Assembly (NCBI GenBank): GCA_016715885.1
Contig: JADJXL010000025.1
Coordinates: 124,001 to 188,000 of the forward strand
DNA from: Polyangiaceae bacterium
GTDB taxonomy: Bacteria > Myxococcota_A > Polyangia > Polyangiales > Polyangiaceae
DNA: 64,000 nucleotides
Direction of reading: 5' to 3'
Of this stretch, positions 20,101 through 27,421 are shown in pieces (the stretch's first letter is position 1; each line of letters opens with the position of its first letter). The notes under the pieces were generated by a model that saw only the letters and a list, made by a program, of their open reading frames with translations, was not told the DNA's origin and did no database searches. The position numbers were made by a program, and so were the translations under genes.

Positions 20101-21001
20101 CTGCGCCATTACACGCGCCACCCCAACACTCTTCGTCGGGGTCTTTGTCGTTGGCAATGAAACCACAGACACCATCGGCGCCGCCACCCTTTTTCGCACC
20201 CGTGCACGCTTGGCAATTACCGAGACACCAGCTATCGCAGCACACGCCATCGGCGCAAAATCCCGATTGGCACATTGCCGACGACGCACAGGGCGATCCA
20301 TTGGGAGCTTGCGGCTGCGGGCTCGCATTGCACGCGCCAGAACCATTACATTCACCAGGATTGCATTCACTATCGAGATCCAGCCCGGCTTTGATCGGGC
20401 CACAAGCCCCGTCGGCTCCTTGCCCCTTTTTCGCAGCGCTGCACGCGTTACAAGCACCCATGCAGATGTTGTTGCAGCAGAATCCGTCGACGCAATACTT
20501 GGACAAACACTGCGCAGAGGATGTGCAAGAAAAACCATTGTAGTTCTTGCACATGTTTTTCCCGTCGCACGCGCCGAAGGGGCAATCGTTGTCCGGATCC
20601 GTGTCATACGCAACCGATCCGCAAATGCCGTCGACTCCACTACCCTTTTTCGCAGCGCTGCACGCCATGCATTTGTTATCGCATTTTTGGTCGCAGCAAA
20701 ACCCATCGACACAATACCCCGTCGGGCATTGAGATCCCATGGTGCACGCGGTCGCCGAAGGCGGCGTACCCACGATCGCCGCTTGATCGGGCGATCCAGG
20801 CTCCGCACTTTCCCAATCGTCGTTCACGACGACATCGTCCAAACGCTCTCTCGATGAACCGCCATCTCCACCGGCTCCACCAAAACCTCCGGTCCCGTCA
20901 TCCGAGACCCCCGAGCTACATCCAACGACGAGGACTGCCGCGATGGCAACCCATAAACTTTTGGCAAACCCCAACGAGGTGCCATAATCGATTGATTTCA
21001 T
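17123..21001 (-). CDS. Large lipoprotein: nine Cys-rich repeats, EGF-like modules, seven-bladed RCC1 propeller
   Basis: The 1292-residue protein has a ribosome binding site (AAGGAG, nine bases before the ATG) and a lipobox 'VLVVGCSSG'. A Gly/Ser tether follows, then nine copies of a ~100-residue unit: 'C-x5-C-x3-YCVDGFCC', a Cys trio, 'ACSAAKKGxGxDGxCG', a 'DPDNEC' segment and 'CNGSGxC'. Next come three EGF-like modules, two with the calcium-binding start 'DVDECQMSNGGCD' and 'DIDECMTNNGGCD'. Seven RCC1 blades ('KCWG', 'LGxGD') complete the C-terminus. The propeller is closely like those at 3345-11989, but the stalk is entirely different, which shows domain shuffling. The architecture suggests a long, rigid, disulfide-rich, surface-exposed stem carrying a binding head. 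Ligand and role are unknown. Confidence 0.82.
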   Translation of the reverse strand: MKSIDYGTSLGFAKSLWVAIAAVLVVGCSSGVSDDGTGGFGGAGGDGGSSRERLDDVVVNDDWESAEPGSPDQAAIVGTPPSATACTMGSQCPTGYCVDGFCCDQKCDNKCMACSAAKKGSGVDGICGSVAYDTDPDNDCPFGACDGKNMCKNYNGFSCTSSAQCLSKYCVDGFCCNNICMGACNACSAAKKGQGADGACGPIKAGLDLDSECNPGECNGSGACNASPQPQAPNGSPCASSAMCQSGFCADGVCCDSWCLGNCQACTGAKKGGGADGVCGFIANDKDPDEECWGGACNGAGVCKQYNGVPCTNKTQCLSGYCVDGVCCGNVCTGWCSACSEAKKGQGYDGVCGPIKYGRDVDNECSPGECNGGGACSEPQTPLPNGTVCVAGAQCASGNCVDGVCCENACLGTCYACTAAKKGQGVDGTCGVIASELDPDSECNGGRCDGSGVCRYYNGAPCTSAGQCFSKYCVDGFCCGNVCSGPCQACSAAKKGGASADGVCGQIPASYDPDNECNPGACNGASGCTQPQAQGPNGAACTLATQCTSGWCVDGVCCNAPCATTCLACTTAKTGQANGTCAYIANLTDPDNECTNGDCNGAGACVASSNLPNGSTCSTASQCLSGQCVDGVCCNTACTGVCVACTAAKQGQGTDGICGPIKYDFDPEAECVDGACNGIGVCQYYNSAPCTQASQCLSNYCVDGVCCGNHCGGTCYACTAAKKGGGSDGVCGFIKKNSDPDNDCSGTNVCNGSGVCVAPSCSTNADCASNATCTNMACVCNAGYAGDAYTMCADVDECQMSNGGCDVNATCTNTPGSRTCACNAGFTGDGITCTDIDECMTNNGGCDINATCTNTPGSRTCACNMGYSGDGITCTFSGQIVKILAGYASTCAQSNDDKVKCWGYNISGQLGVGDTNNRGDNPNEMGAYLPFLDLGAGRFVVQMSMGGAHGCAILDNGDLKCWGAGAYLGVGDNLSRGDGPGEMGNNLPAVNLGTGKTAIQVAAGLGSTCALLNDGTVKCWGENNYGQLGQGDTIPRGDNPNHMGDNLLPIDLGTGRTATAVAVGYQHACAILDNGSLKCWGNPFHGRCGLGDTSTRGDEPGEMGDNLPVVDVGTGKTVTAIALGWEHTCALLNDGSVKCWGGGSSGRLGLGDQENRGDAAGEMGDNLPTVDLGTGKTAMAIAVGIYHSCALLNDGSAKCWGQNFDGQLGQGDTLYRGGAPGQMGDNLLPINLGTGKTVAAIAAGGSHTCAILNDGKLKCWGLNFDGELGLGDTITRGNAGGMGDILVYVLPF

Positions 21002-21329
21002 GCAGATATGCTCCTTGCGACGAATATCACAGAGCAAGCGCTCGACAGTCGAGCGCGTTCTGCTTCGTTGCCACAGGGCTGTACGAAATTCAAGACGCTG
21101 TTCGAAAGCTTCGTCTGACATGCCAATGCATGTTGGATCGCCGCTTCCTGGAGCGGTCGATTACACGCGTAAATCCTCGAACGCAGCGTCTTGTAAAAAT
21201 GTACGCCGAACATGTGAAATGCCTTGCGTACAAGGTGACTGAGATGCCGGGGACGAACACTGTCGAAATTGCGCCTCGGCGTGAATTCGGACTTGGAATG
21301 GCTTCGTCGCTCACCTATAGCGCTGGCTC
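21002..21329. other. Divergent intergenic region of about 330 bases
   Basis: This separates the long RCC1 lipoprotein gene (leftward) from the GFA-like gene (rightward). Apart from the AAGGAG ribosome binding site of the lipoprotein gene just past 21001, nothing recognisable was seen. Promoters for both genes are expected here. Confidence 0.4.
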
Positions 21330-21908
21330 ATGAGTACCGACGTCGAGCTTCGATGCGCGTGTGGAGCGGTGCAAGGATTCGTTTCGGAAGCGTCGCCCGC
21401 GACCATCAATCGCGCCGTGTGTTATTGCGACGATTGCCAAGCCTTTGCGCGATTTTTGGGGCGTTACGACATCATGAATGACCGAGGAGGCACGGACATC
21501 GTTCAAGTGGCTCCTTCGCGCGTTCGTATCGTGGCGGGGGCGGACAAACTGCGTGCGATGCGTCTTTCCCAGAAAGGCGTGTTCCGCGCATACACGGATT
21601 GCTGCAAAACCCCGGCAGGCAATAGCTTGTATTCACCGCGCACGCCCTTCGTCGGATTTGCCACGCGGTTTTTCGTACTTCAAGGCAGCGAGCTCGATGC
21701 GGCCGTCGGGGCATCTTTGGGAGGAATTCATGGGCGGCTTGCCATTGGTGGCTGTCCGCCGGGAGTGCACGAAAGAGCGGCGTTGGGCTTGATCCTGCGC
21801 AGTGTCGGGTGGCTTTTGGGAAATGCCTTCCACGGGCGGCACAAGCCATCACCATTTTGGACGGCGTCCGGCGAACCCACCGTCGCAGTACACGTGCTTT
21901 CACGGTAA
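21330..21908 (+). CDS. GFA/CENP-V-like zinc protein (DUF6151-type)
   Basis: The 192-residue protein opens with 'LRCACGAVQGFV' and then 'CYCDDCQAFARF'. These are the CxC and CxxC zinc sites of the glutathione-dependent formaldehyde-activating (GFA) fold. A later Cys pair ('TDCCKTPAGNS') and 'GGIHGRLAIGGCPPG' complete the pattern. Family members bind zinc, but their in vivo substrate is usually unknown. The length and the distinct C-terminal half fit the DUF6151 branch rather than classical Gfa, judged from memory. It stands alone, divergent from the large lipoprotein gene and convergent with the GH31 gene, 58 bases away. Confidence 0.65.
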   Translation: MSTDVELRCACGAVQGFVSEASPATINRAVCYCDDCQAFARFLGRYDIMNDRGGTDIVQVAPSRVRIVAGADKLRAMRLSQKGVFRAYTDCCKTPAGNSLYSPRTPFVGFATRFFVLQGSELDAAVGASLGGIHGRLAIGGCPPGVHERAALGLILRSVGWLLGNAFHGRHKPSPFWTASGEPTVAVHVLSR

Positions 21909-21966
21909 GAACGATTGCGATTTGGTTTGAAGGGCTAACCGCACGGCAATTCGTGCAAGGCAACGG

Positions 21967-23964
21967 TCAGCGAATCTTGCGCATGGCTTCGAATAACGGC
22001 CGGAACTTGGATCCTTCGCGGAAAAATACGGGCGGTTTCCCTATCGGTGCGGGAACGACGTGCCAACCAGCGTCATACCCGCGGCCCGTCCAGAGATGCA
22101 CCCACGAATCCTTGGGCAAATAGACGCGCCATTCGTTTTGACCGGGTTTCAACACCGGCGCGACCATGAGGTCCGGGCCATAAAGATATTGGTATTGCAG
22201 CGAATGCAATGTTTCGTCCGCGAGATCGTGCAAACATGGGTGGCGCATCGGCGGCAGGCCCGTTTGTGCGTATTGTTTGCCGACCTCGCGATGGTACGGG
22301 CCGAGCCGCACGTACATTTGCGTCATGTGCGCAAAGTGCGCGAGCGTCTCCGCATCCGAATCGAATTGCCAATTGCGGCCGGGCTGATTCCCTTCGTGCG
22401 TGCGCATGATGGGCGAAAACGCCGCCTGCTCGCACCAGCGCAAAAGTAGCTCTTTCGACCGCTTGATCCACGCGACGGTCGCGTACCCGCCAATGTCGGC
22501 ATGGTGATGGCCAATGCCGCAAAACCCGAGGCTCAATGCAGCAGGGATGACCGTGGCAAACCCGTCATCGTAGCTCCAATTGACCAATTGATTGCCAGCC
22601 CAATGACCCGTGGCATGACGCGAGCTTCCCGAATAACCCGCACGCATGAAAAACGCGATTTCACCAAGTGCGTTGGCTTCCTCCACGGCTTCTCGATTCA
22701 CGCGCGCCCACATCATCGGATAATCGTTGTGCGCGTCGATTCCCTTACGCCCGGTCGCGAGCACCGCATCGAGCGGCAATGCTTCACCAAATTCGGCCAT
22801 CCAGCCGCTCATGCCGATGTCGATCATGTTTTGCCGAATGACGCTCTTGAACCAGCGGCGCGCATCCGGATTGTCGAAATCGATGATTCCTGCAGGAAAC
22901 GTGGTAAAATCGGCGTGCAGCACGTTTCCTTGGGCGTCCTTCACCAAATACCCTTTGGCGCGCCCATATTGATACATGTCACCCTCGGGCACGAGCATCG
23001 GGTTGATGTATCCCAGAAAACGCACGTTGGTTTCGCGCAACCGTTCGATGTATGCCGGCAAATCTGGATACAAGATGGCGTCGTAATGATAATTCCAGAA
23101 TACATGCGAGCCGAAATCCGTCGGGCGACCGCCCTCCCAATCGCGAGCCCAAATGGCAGCCACCTTGATCCCCGCCTCGCGCGCGCGACGCAACTTCGTC
23201 GAAACGGCCTCCCGCCCACCTTGCAAACCCAGCCACAATCCATCGTAACTCCACGATGGCAGCTCGGGTTGCCTTCCAAGGTACGCGGACAAACGCGACA
23301 ATAGGTCGGGCATGTCCCCTACGTCGATTCGAATGCGCGTGGGAATACCCCATACGTAAATGCCATGGCGGTCAGGAAATCGAAAATCCAGCTCTTGATA
23401 AGCGCCCGATTCGACATGACACGACAAACCGCCGGCCGTGACGAACGTCGGCTGCGCAAAATAGGTCGTATCCCAACTGCCGCCGGATTTCGAATGCAAA
23501 TTGGCCAAGACCGAAATGAGGTCCTTGCCCCGCCCGATGCCCTTTTCTTGCACCCAAATGGGCAGCTTCTTGCCACGCAAATCCAGCGTTGAAAATTGCT
23601 CGCCGCCGCCGTAGATGTGTTCGTTTTGGGTTGCCACGAGCGACATGCGCAATCGATTGTATCGCTTCAGCGTGCCCGATAACTCGATGAAAAGAGCGCC
23701 GTCATTTTGAAGAAAAATGCGCACGCGAGCGATGTTCGGAAACTCGATGAGCACATCGTCGGTCGTGGCCGCGTGCAGAACCCATGGCCCGGCTGCTATG
23801 GGATTTTGCACCGTCTCGGCAATGTTGTAATTGCCACGGTGCATCTGCACCGCCGGCGTACCTTCGGCCAGCATGAGGAACGGCCGCGCGACCGAATGCT
23901 CGAGAATCAGCTTTCCTCGAAGCGAAATCCGTAGCGTGTCCGTTCCGACTTCGATCCCAATCAT
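21967..23964 (-). CDS. GH31 sulfoquinovosidase-lineage (YihQ-like) protein with altered catalytic residues
   Basis: The 665-residue protein aligns over its whole length with E. coli YihQ, the sulfoquinovosidase that releases sulfoquinovose from plant sulfolipid glycosides. Shared blocks include 'HIYGGGEQFSTLDLRGK', 'LGRQPELPSWSYDGLWLG', 'SKELLLRWCEQAAFSP', 'MRTHEGNQPGRNWQFD' and 'APIGKPPVFFR'. The key positions differ. The nucleophile Asp405 is Glu391 ('GWMAEFGEALP'), and the acid/base Asp472 is Asn458 ('HWAGNQLVNW'). Arg301, which grips the sulfonate, is His287 ('FGSHVFW'), and Gln288 is Arg274 ('WARDW'). Gln262, Trp304 and Tyr508 are kept (248, 290, 494). Spacing between these sites is identical to YihQ, so the alignment is firm. 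It may be inactive, a sugar-binding protein, or an enzyme with changed chemistry. No signal peptide is seen, and no other sulfosugar genes lie nearby. Confidence 0.85.
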   Translation of the reverse strand: MIGIEVGTDTLRISLRGKLILEHSVARPFLMLAEGTPAVQMHRGNYNIAETVQNPIAAGPWVLHAATTDDVLIEFPNIARVRIFLQNDGALFIELSGTLKRYNRLRMSLVATQNEHIYGGGEQFSTLDLRGKKLPIWVQEKGIGRGKDLISVLANLHSKSGGSWDTTYFAQPTFVTAGGLSCHVESGAYQELDFRFPDRHGIYVWGIPTRIRIDVGDMPDLLSRLSAYLGRQPELPSWSYDGLWLGLQGGREAVSTKLRRAREAGIKVAAIWARDWEGGRPTDFGSHVFWNYHYDAILYPDLPAYIERLRETNVRFLGYINPMLVPEGDMYQYGRAKGYLVKDAQGNVLHADFTTFPAGIIDFDNPDARRWFKSVIRQNMIDIGMSGWMAEFGEALPLDAVLATGRKGIDAHNDYPMMWARVNREAVEEANALGEIAFFMRAGYSGSSRHATGHWAGNQLVNWSYDDGFATVIPAALSLGFCGIGHHHADIGGYATVAWIKRSKELLLRWCEQAAFSPIMRTHEGNQPGRNWQFDSDAETLAHFAHMTQMYVRLGPYHREVGKQYAQTGLPPMRHPCLHDLADETLHSLQYQYLYGPDLMVAPVLKPGQNEWRVYLPKDSWVHLWTGRGYDAGWHVVPAPIGKPPVFFREGSKFRPLFEAMRKIR

Positions 23965-24069
23965 GGCCCACCTTCGGACGCGTCCGATGCATGCAACCTA
24001 TAGATGAACGTGCGCTCTGTCATCAGAAACCTGCGCCCAAGCTCGGTCGTTCGTTGCCTATCATCACCT

Positions 24070-24137
24070 CCAAAAGGTGCCAACCTCATTTTTCAAATGA
24101 GAGCCGTCCAACTTCCAAAAGGCCCCAACCTCTTTTA
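24070..24137. repeat. Pair of direct repeats upstream of the ArsR-methyltransferase/ahcY operon
   Basis: CCAAAAGGTGCCAACCTCAT at 24070 recurs as CCAAAAGGCCCCAACCTCTT at 24115, differing at three positions in 20. A shorter relative (TTGCCCAACTTTCTT) follows near 24164. The region is the divergent gap between the GH31 gene and the operon. Binding sites for the ArsR-type regulator encoded next door are possible. Confidence 0.4.
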
Positions 24138-24215
24138 CGTAACGCAATGCAACCAACAAAAATTTGCCCAACTTTCTTCTTGCATTCATGCAGATGAACG
24201 CATACATAGAGCGTC

Positions 24216-25253
24216 GTGCAAGACGCGTCGGGTTCGAGTGGTCGTTTTTCGACGGATGCGACCAATCGGTGGGAGCTGTACCGGCTCTTGGCGGATCCCG
24301 TGCGGCCGCGTCTTTTGGCGCTTGCGGCGTCCGAGGAGCTTGGAGTTGGCGAGCTTTCCGAGCTCTTGCACGAAGGACAGCCGAAGATTTCGCGGCACGC
24401 GGCGGCCCTTCGGGACGCAGGTCTTTTGTCAGCTCGAAAACAGGGGACGTGGACGCTGCTTCGGCTTACGCCTGGGGTGATGGCGGATCCAGTGGTAGCG
24501 GATGCGGTACGTTCGGGCACGGCTGCATGTTCGGCCGATGGCACGCTTGGTCGCATTGCGGAGGTCATATCGACGCGTGATGCGGCGACGCGCGAGTTTT
24601 TTGCGCGTGGCGGACGTCCTTTGAGGGCTGGTCCGCCGCTTGAATTTGGCGCGTATTTGGCCGCACTTGCGCCGCTATTGCCTCATCGAGCGTTGGCGGT
24701 CGACGTGGGCACGGGGGACGGCGCGCTGCTCGAGCTATTGTCGCCTTTATTCGATGTGGTGATGGGTATCGATCGGGCTGAAGCGCAGATATCGCTGGCC
24801 GAGGAACGTGTTCGTCGCCGGGAGCTCGACAATGTAAAGCTTTTTCTCGGTGAATACGACGGGCCGGACGTCTTGCGAGCCGTCGCCGAACATGGCGGAG
24901 CGGATGTCGTGGTGGCGGCGCGAGTCCTTCACCATGCGCCGAAGCCGGCGCGCGCGATGAATGCACTGTTCCATTTGGCCAAACCGAATGGTGGTTCGGT
25001 GTGCGTCATCGACTACGAGGCGCACGACGACTTGGCGCTTTGCGAGAAGGAAGCAGATTTGTGGCAGGGTTTCGACCCTGAAACGTTACGCAATTTGGCC
25101 GAGGCATCGGGGCTCTCGGGCATTACGATTCGCCGTTTACCTCGCGCTTGGCAAGGAGACGGCCCGGATAGAAACCTCGTCTGGCAGCTTTTGGTAGGCC
25201 GGCGCGACGAGGCACAATTGGCCTGCAACGAAAAAGAAACGAGGAAACGATGA
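24216..25253 (+). CDS. ArsR-type winged-helix regulator fused to a SAM-dependent methyltransferase
   Basis: The 345-residue protein has an N-terminal winged-helix DNA-binding domain (residues ~15-90, 'LYRLLADPVRPRLLALAAS', 'LSELLHEGQPKISRHAAAL') and a class I methyltransferase domain from about 145 ('ALAVDVGTGDGALLELL', 'VMGIDRAEAQISLAEER', 'VVAARVLHHAPKPARAMN'). This fusion is known beside ahcY and methionine-cycle genes. A sensor that reads SAM or S-adenosylhomocysteine through its methyltransferase-like domain is plausible. No metal-binding Cys pair typical of arsenic sensors is present. The GTG at 24216 gives a normal domain start, and no better ATG lies in frame. The stop overlaps the ahcY start by four bases (ATGA), so the two are translationally coupled. 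Confidence 0.82.
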   Translation: MQDASGSSGRFSTDATNRWELYRLLADPVRPRLLALAASEELGVGELSELLHEGQPKISRHAAALRDAGLLSARKQGTWTLLRLTPGVMADPVVADAVRSGTAACSADGTLGRIAEVISTRDAATREFFARGGRPLRAGPPLEFGAYLAALAPLLPHRALAVDVGTGDGALLELLSPLFDVVMGIDRAEAQISLAEERVRRRELDNVKLFLGEYDGPDVLRAVAEHGGADVVVAARVLHHAPKPARAMNALFHLAKPNGGSVCVIDYEAHDDLALCEKEADLWQGFDPETLRNLAEASGLSGITIRRLPRAWQGDGPDRNLVWQLLVGRRDEAQLACNEKETRKR

Positions 25254-26560
25254 GCGCAGCACCCCGCTACAAAGTCGCTGACATGAGCCTTGCCGACTGG
25301 GGTCGGAAAGAAATCCGCATTGCCGAAAAGGAAATGCCGGGTCTCATGGCACTTCGCGCCGAATATGGTCAACAAAAGCCCCTGAAGGGCGCTCGAATTG
25401 CCGGCTGTTTGCACATGACCATTCAGACGGCGGTGCTCATCGAAACGCTTCGAGAGCTTGGCGCCGAGGTCACCTGGACGAGCTGCAACATTTATTCGAC
25501 GCAGGATCACGCGGCTGCCGCCATTGCGGCCGCGGGTGTTCCCGTGTTCGCGTGGAAAGGCGAAACGCTCGAAGAGTACGATTGGTGCATCGAGCAGCAG
25601 ATTTATGCATTCGAGGGCGGCAAAGGCCCGAACATGCTGCTCGACGACGGCGGCGACTTGACCGTCATGGTGCACGACAAATACCAAAAACTTTTCGAGG
25701 GCGACGACCCGATTCGGGGCCTGAGCGAAGAAACGACGACGGGTGTCAATCGCCTGTACGAAATGCATCGCAAAGGGCTGCTCCGCGTGCCCGCGTTCAA
25801 CGTGAACAATTCCGTCACGAAGTCGAAATTCGACAACCTCTATGGCTGCCGCGAATCGCTCGGCGACGGCATCAAGCGCGCGACGGACGTGATGTTCGCC
25901 GGCAAAGTCGCCGTCGTGTGTGGTTATGGCGATGTCGGCAAGGGCTGCGCGCAATCGCTCCGCGGCCTCGGCGCGCGCGTCATCATTACGGAAGTCGATC
26001 CCATCTGCGCATTGCAAGCCGCAATGGAAGGCTACGAAGTGCGCACGATGGAAGCCGTTGCGTCCGTTGGTGACATTTTCGTCACCGCCACGGGATGCAA
26101 GGACGTCATCCGTGGCGAACACATGCTCGCGATGAAGGACGAGGCCATTCTCTGCAACATCGGCCATTTCGATTCCGAGATCCAGTTGAGCTGGCTCGAG
26201 AAGAACCCTGAAATCCGCGAAGAGAACATCAAGCCGCAGGTCGACCATTTCATCTTCCCCGATGGCAAGCGGCTCATCGTTCTTGCGCGCGGGCGCCTGG
26301 TGAACCTCGGTTGCGCAACGGGCCATCCGTCGTTCGTCATGTCCACGTCGTTCTCGAACCAGGTTCTCGCGCAACTTGCGCTCTGGACCGAGAAATACCC
26401 CATTGGCGTGTACCTGCTTCCGAAGAAGCTCGACGAAAAAGTCGCCGCATTGCACCTCGGCAAACTCGGCGTCGAGCTGACCAAGCTCACGCAGGACCAA
26501 GCCGATTACATTGGCGTGCCCGTCGACGGTCCCTTCAAGCCCGAAAACTACCGGTACTGA
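25250..26560 (+). CDS. ahcY: Adenosylhomocysteinase
   Basis: This 436-residue cytoplasmic enzyme reversibly splits S-adenosylhomocysteine into adenosine and homocysteine. It thereby removes the product inhibitor of SAM-dependent methyltransferases. It is full length for the family. Visible signatures are 'GCLHMTIQTAVLIETL', 'CNIYSTQDHAAAAIAA', 'NNSVTKSKFDNLYGCRESL', the NAD-binding loop 'VCGYGDVGKGCAQSLRGLG', and the C-terminal 'ADYIGVPVDGPFKPENYRY' with the Lys-Tyr region that closes over the neighbouring subunit. It follows the ArsR-methyltransferase gene with an ATGA overlap, forming a two-gene methyl-cycle operon. A palindromic repeat lies downstream. Confidence 0.97.
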   Translation: MSAAPRYKVADMSLADWGRKEIRIAEKEMPGLMALRAEYGQQKPLKGARIAGCLHMTIQTAVLIETLRELGAEVTWTSCNIYSTQDHAAAAIAAAGVPVFAWKGETLEEYDWCIEQQIYAFEGGKGPNMLLDDGGDLTVMVHDKYQKLFEGDDPIRGLSEETTTGVNRLYEMHRKGLLRVPAFNVNNSVTKSKFDNLYGCRESLGDGIKRATDVMFAGKVAVVCGYGDVGKGCAQSLRGLGARVIITEVDPICALQAAMEGYEVRTMEAVASVGDIFVTATGCKDVIRGEHMLAMKDEAILCNIGHFDSEIQLSWLEKNPEIREENIKPQVDHFIFPDGKRLIVLARGRLVNLGCATGHPSFVMSTSFSNQVLAQLALWTEKYPIGVYLLPKKLDEKVAALHLGKLGVELTKLTQDQADYIGVPVDGPFKPENYRY

Positions 26561-26590
26561 CCGAAACCGGGTCCTCGCCAACGCATAATT

Positions 26591-26680
26591 AGGCCAACTC
26601 GGGGGGTTTGGGGGGGCCGAGCCTCGCCGTGCGCGCGTCCCACGCGCGCGCAGCGAGCGTTCAACTTTAGGCTCGGTTCC
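26591..26680. repeat. Dispersed palindromic repeat, copy A
   Basis: This starts AGGCCAACTCGGGGGGTTTG, continues with GGGGGGCCGAGCCTCGCCGT, and contains a hairpin GCGCGCGT-CCC-ACGCGCGC followed by CAGCGAGCG. It ends near TTTAGGCTCGG. A longer copy lies at 48188-48338. Both sit just after metabolic genes, which fits a REP/MITE-like intergenic element or a recycled terminator. Confidence 0.6.
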
Positions 26681-26778
26681 AATCCGAAATACCCCGCCTT
26701 CGACCTCACATCAATCTATCATCAATTCCATTCTTGTCTTGACACGGTCGCGTTCTTCTGGCATCACGCGCGGCCAGC

Positions 26779-27420
26779 ATGTCCAACATCGTCGAACGAA
26801 TCCTCAGCGAGAACAACGAGTTCGAAGGTGCAAAACACCTCGTCGAGATCGAGGGGTTATCCGATCCCAAAGTCTGCAACTTCCTGAACCGCCTCGTCGC
26901 GGCCATGCCCGCCGATCAAAAATATCTCGAGATCGGCACGTTCAAAGGTTTGACGCTTTGCTCCGCTGCCTACGGCAACAAAGGAAAGCATTGCATTGCG
27001 TGTGACAAATTTCGCTTTTGGAACAAGTACACAGGCTGGGGCTTTGCCGCTCGAGCTGCCTTTTATCGTAATGTCGAACGGTACAAGGAGAATTCCGCCA
27101 CCGTCGAATTTCACGATATGAAATCGCTCACCATGTTCCGTAAAGGGTTGGTGCGCGGTCCCATTGGAGTGTATTTTTACGATGGGGATCATAGCTACGC
27201 CGCAACGCGCGACAACATTCTTGCCGCTGCGCCGTTGCTCGCGAATCCCGCAATTTTGCTCGTCGATGATTGGAGAGATCCGATCATTCAGAAGAGTACG
27301 CGCGACGCCATTCAACAAGCCGGATTGCGTATCGACTGGGAACGATGGCTCGGCCAAGGCACGACGTCGGGACGCAATTTCTGGAATGGCCTTGGCGTAT
27401 TCATCTTGTCGAAGCCTTGA
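26779..27420 (+). CDS. Class I SAM-dependent methyltransferase (Methyltransf_24-like)
   Basis: The 213-residue protein has the SAM-binding start 'KYLEIGTFKGLTLCSAAYG', an acidic strand end ('HCIACDKF') and 'GVYFYDGDHSYAATRDNI' followed by 'ILLVDDWRDP'. The latter is typical of the small-molecule or sugar methyltransferases grouped as Methyltransf_24. The C-terminus is short and has no added domain. The substrate cannot be told. It starts at an ATG about 220 bases after ahcY, on the far side of the palindromic repeat, so it probably has its own promoter. Its stop is one base from that of the convergent caspase-like gene. Confidence 0.72.
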   Translation: MSNIVERILSENNEFEGAKHLVEIEGLSDPKVCNFLNRLVAAMPADQKYLEIGTFKGLTLCSAAYGNKGKHCIACDKFRFWNKYTGWGFAARAAFYRNVERYKENSATVEFHDMKSLTMFRKGLVRGPIGVYFYDGDHSYAATRDNILAAAPLLANPAILLVDDWRDPIIQKSTRDAIQQAGLRIDWERWLGQGTTSGRNFWNGLGVFILSKP

Positions 27421-27421
27421 G

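Noticed and set aside
22501..23304. Open frame antisense to the GH31 gene
   Set aside because: No motifs and atypical composition. The GH31 protein matches its family over the whole length.
23965..24215. S-adenosylhomocysteine riboswitch upstream of the ahcY operon
   Set aside because: I could not find the conserved core of the SAH riboswitch, only direct repeats. A covariance-model search would decide.
21330..24215. Sulfoglycolysis gene cluster around the YihQ-like gene
   Set aside because: Neighbours are a GFA-like protein and a methyl-cycle operon. No sulfosugar isomerase, kinase, aldolase or transporter is present.
25013..26581. Long open frame antisense to ahcY
   Set aside because: It is a shadow produced by codon bias of a highly conserved gene. 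It has no family signature, and ahcY on the other strand is certain.
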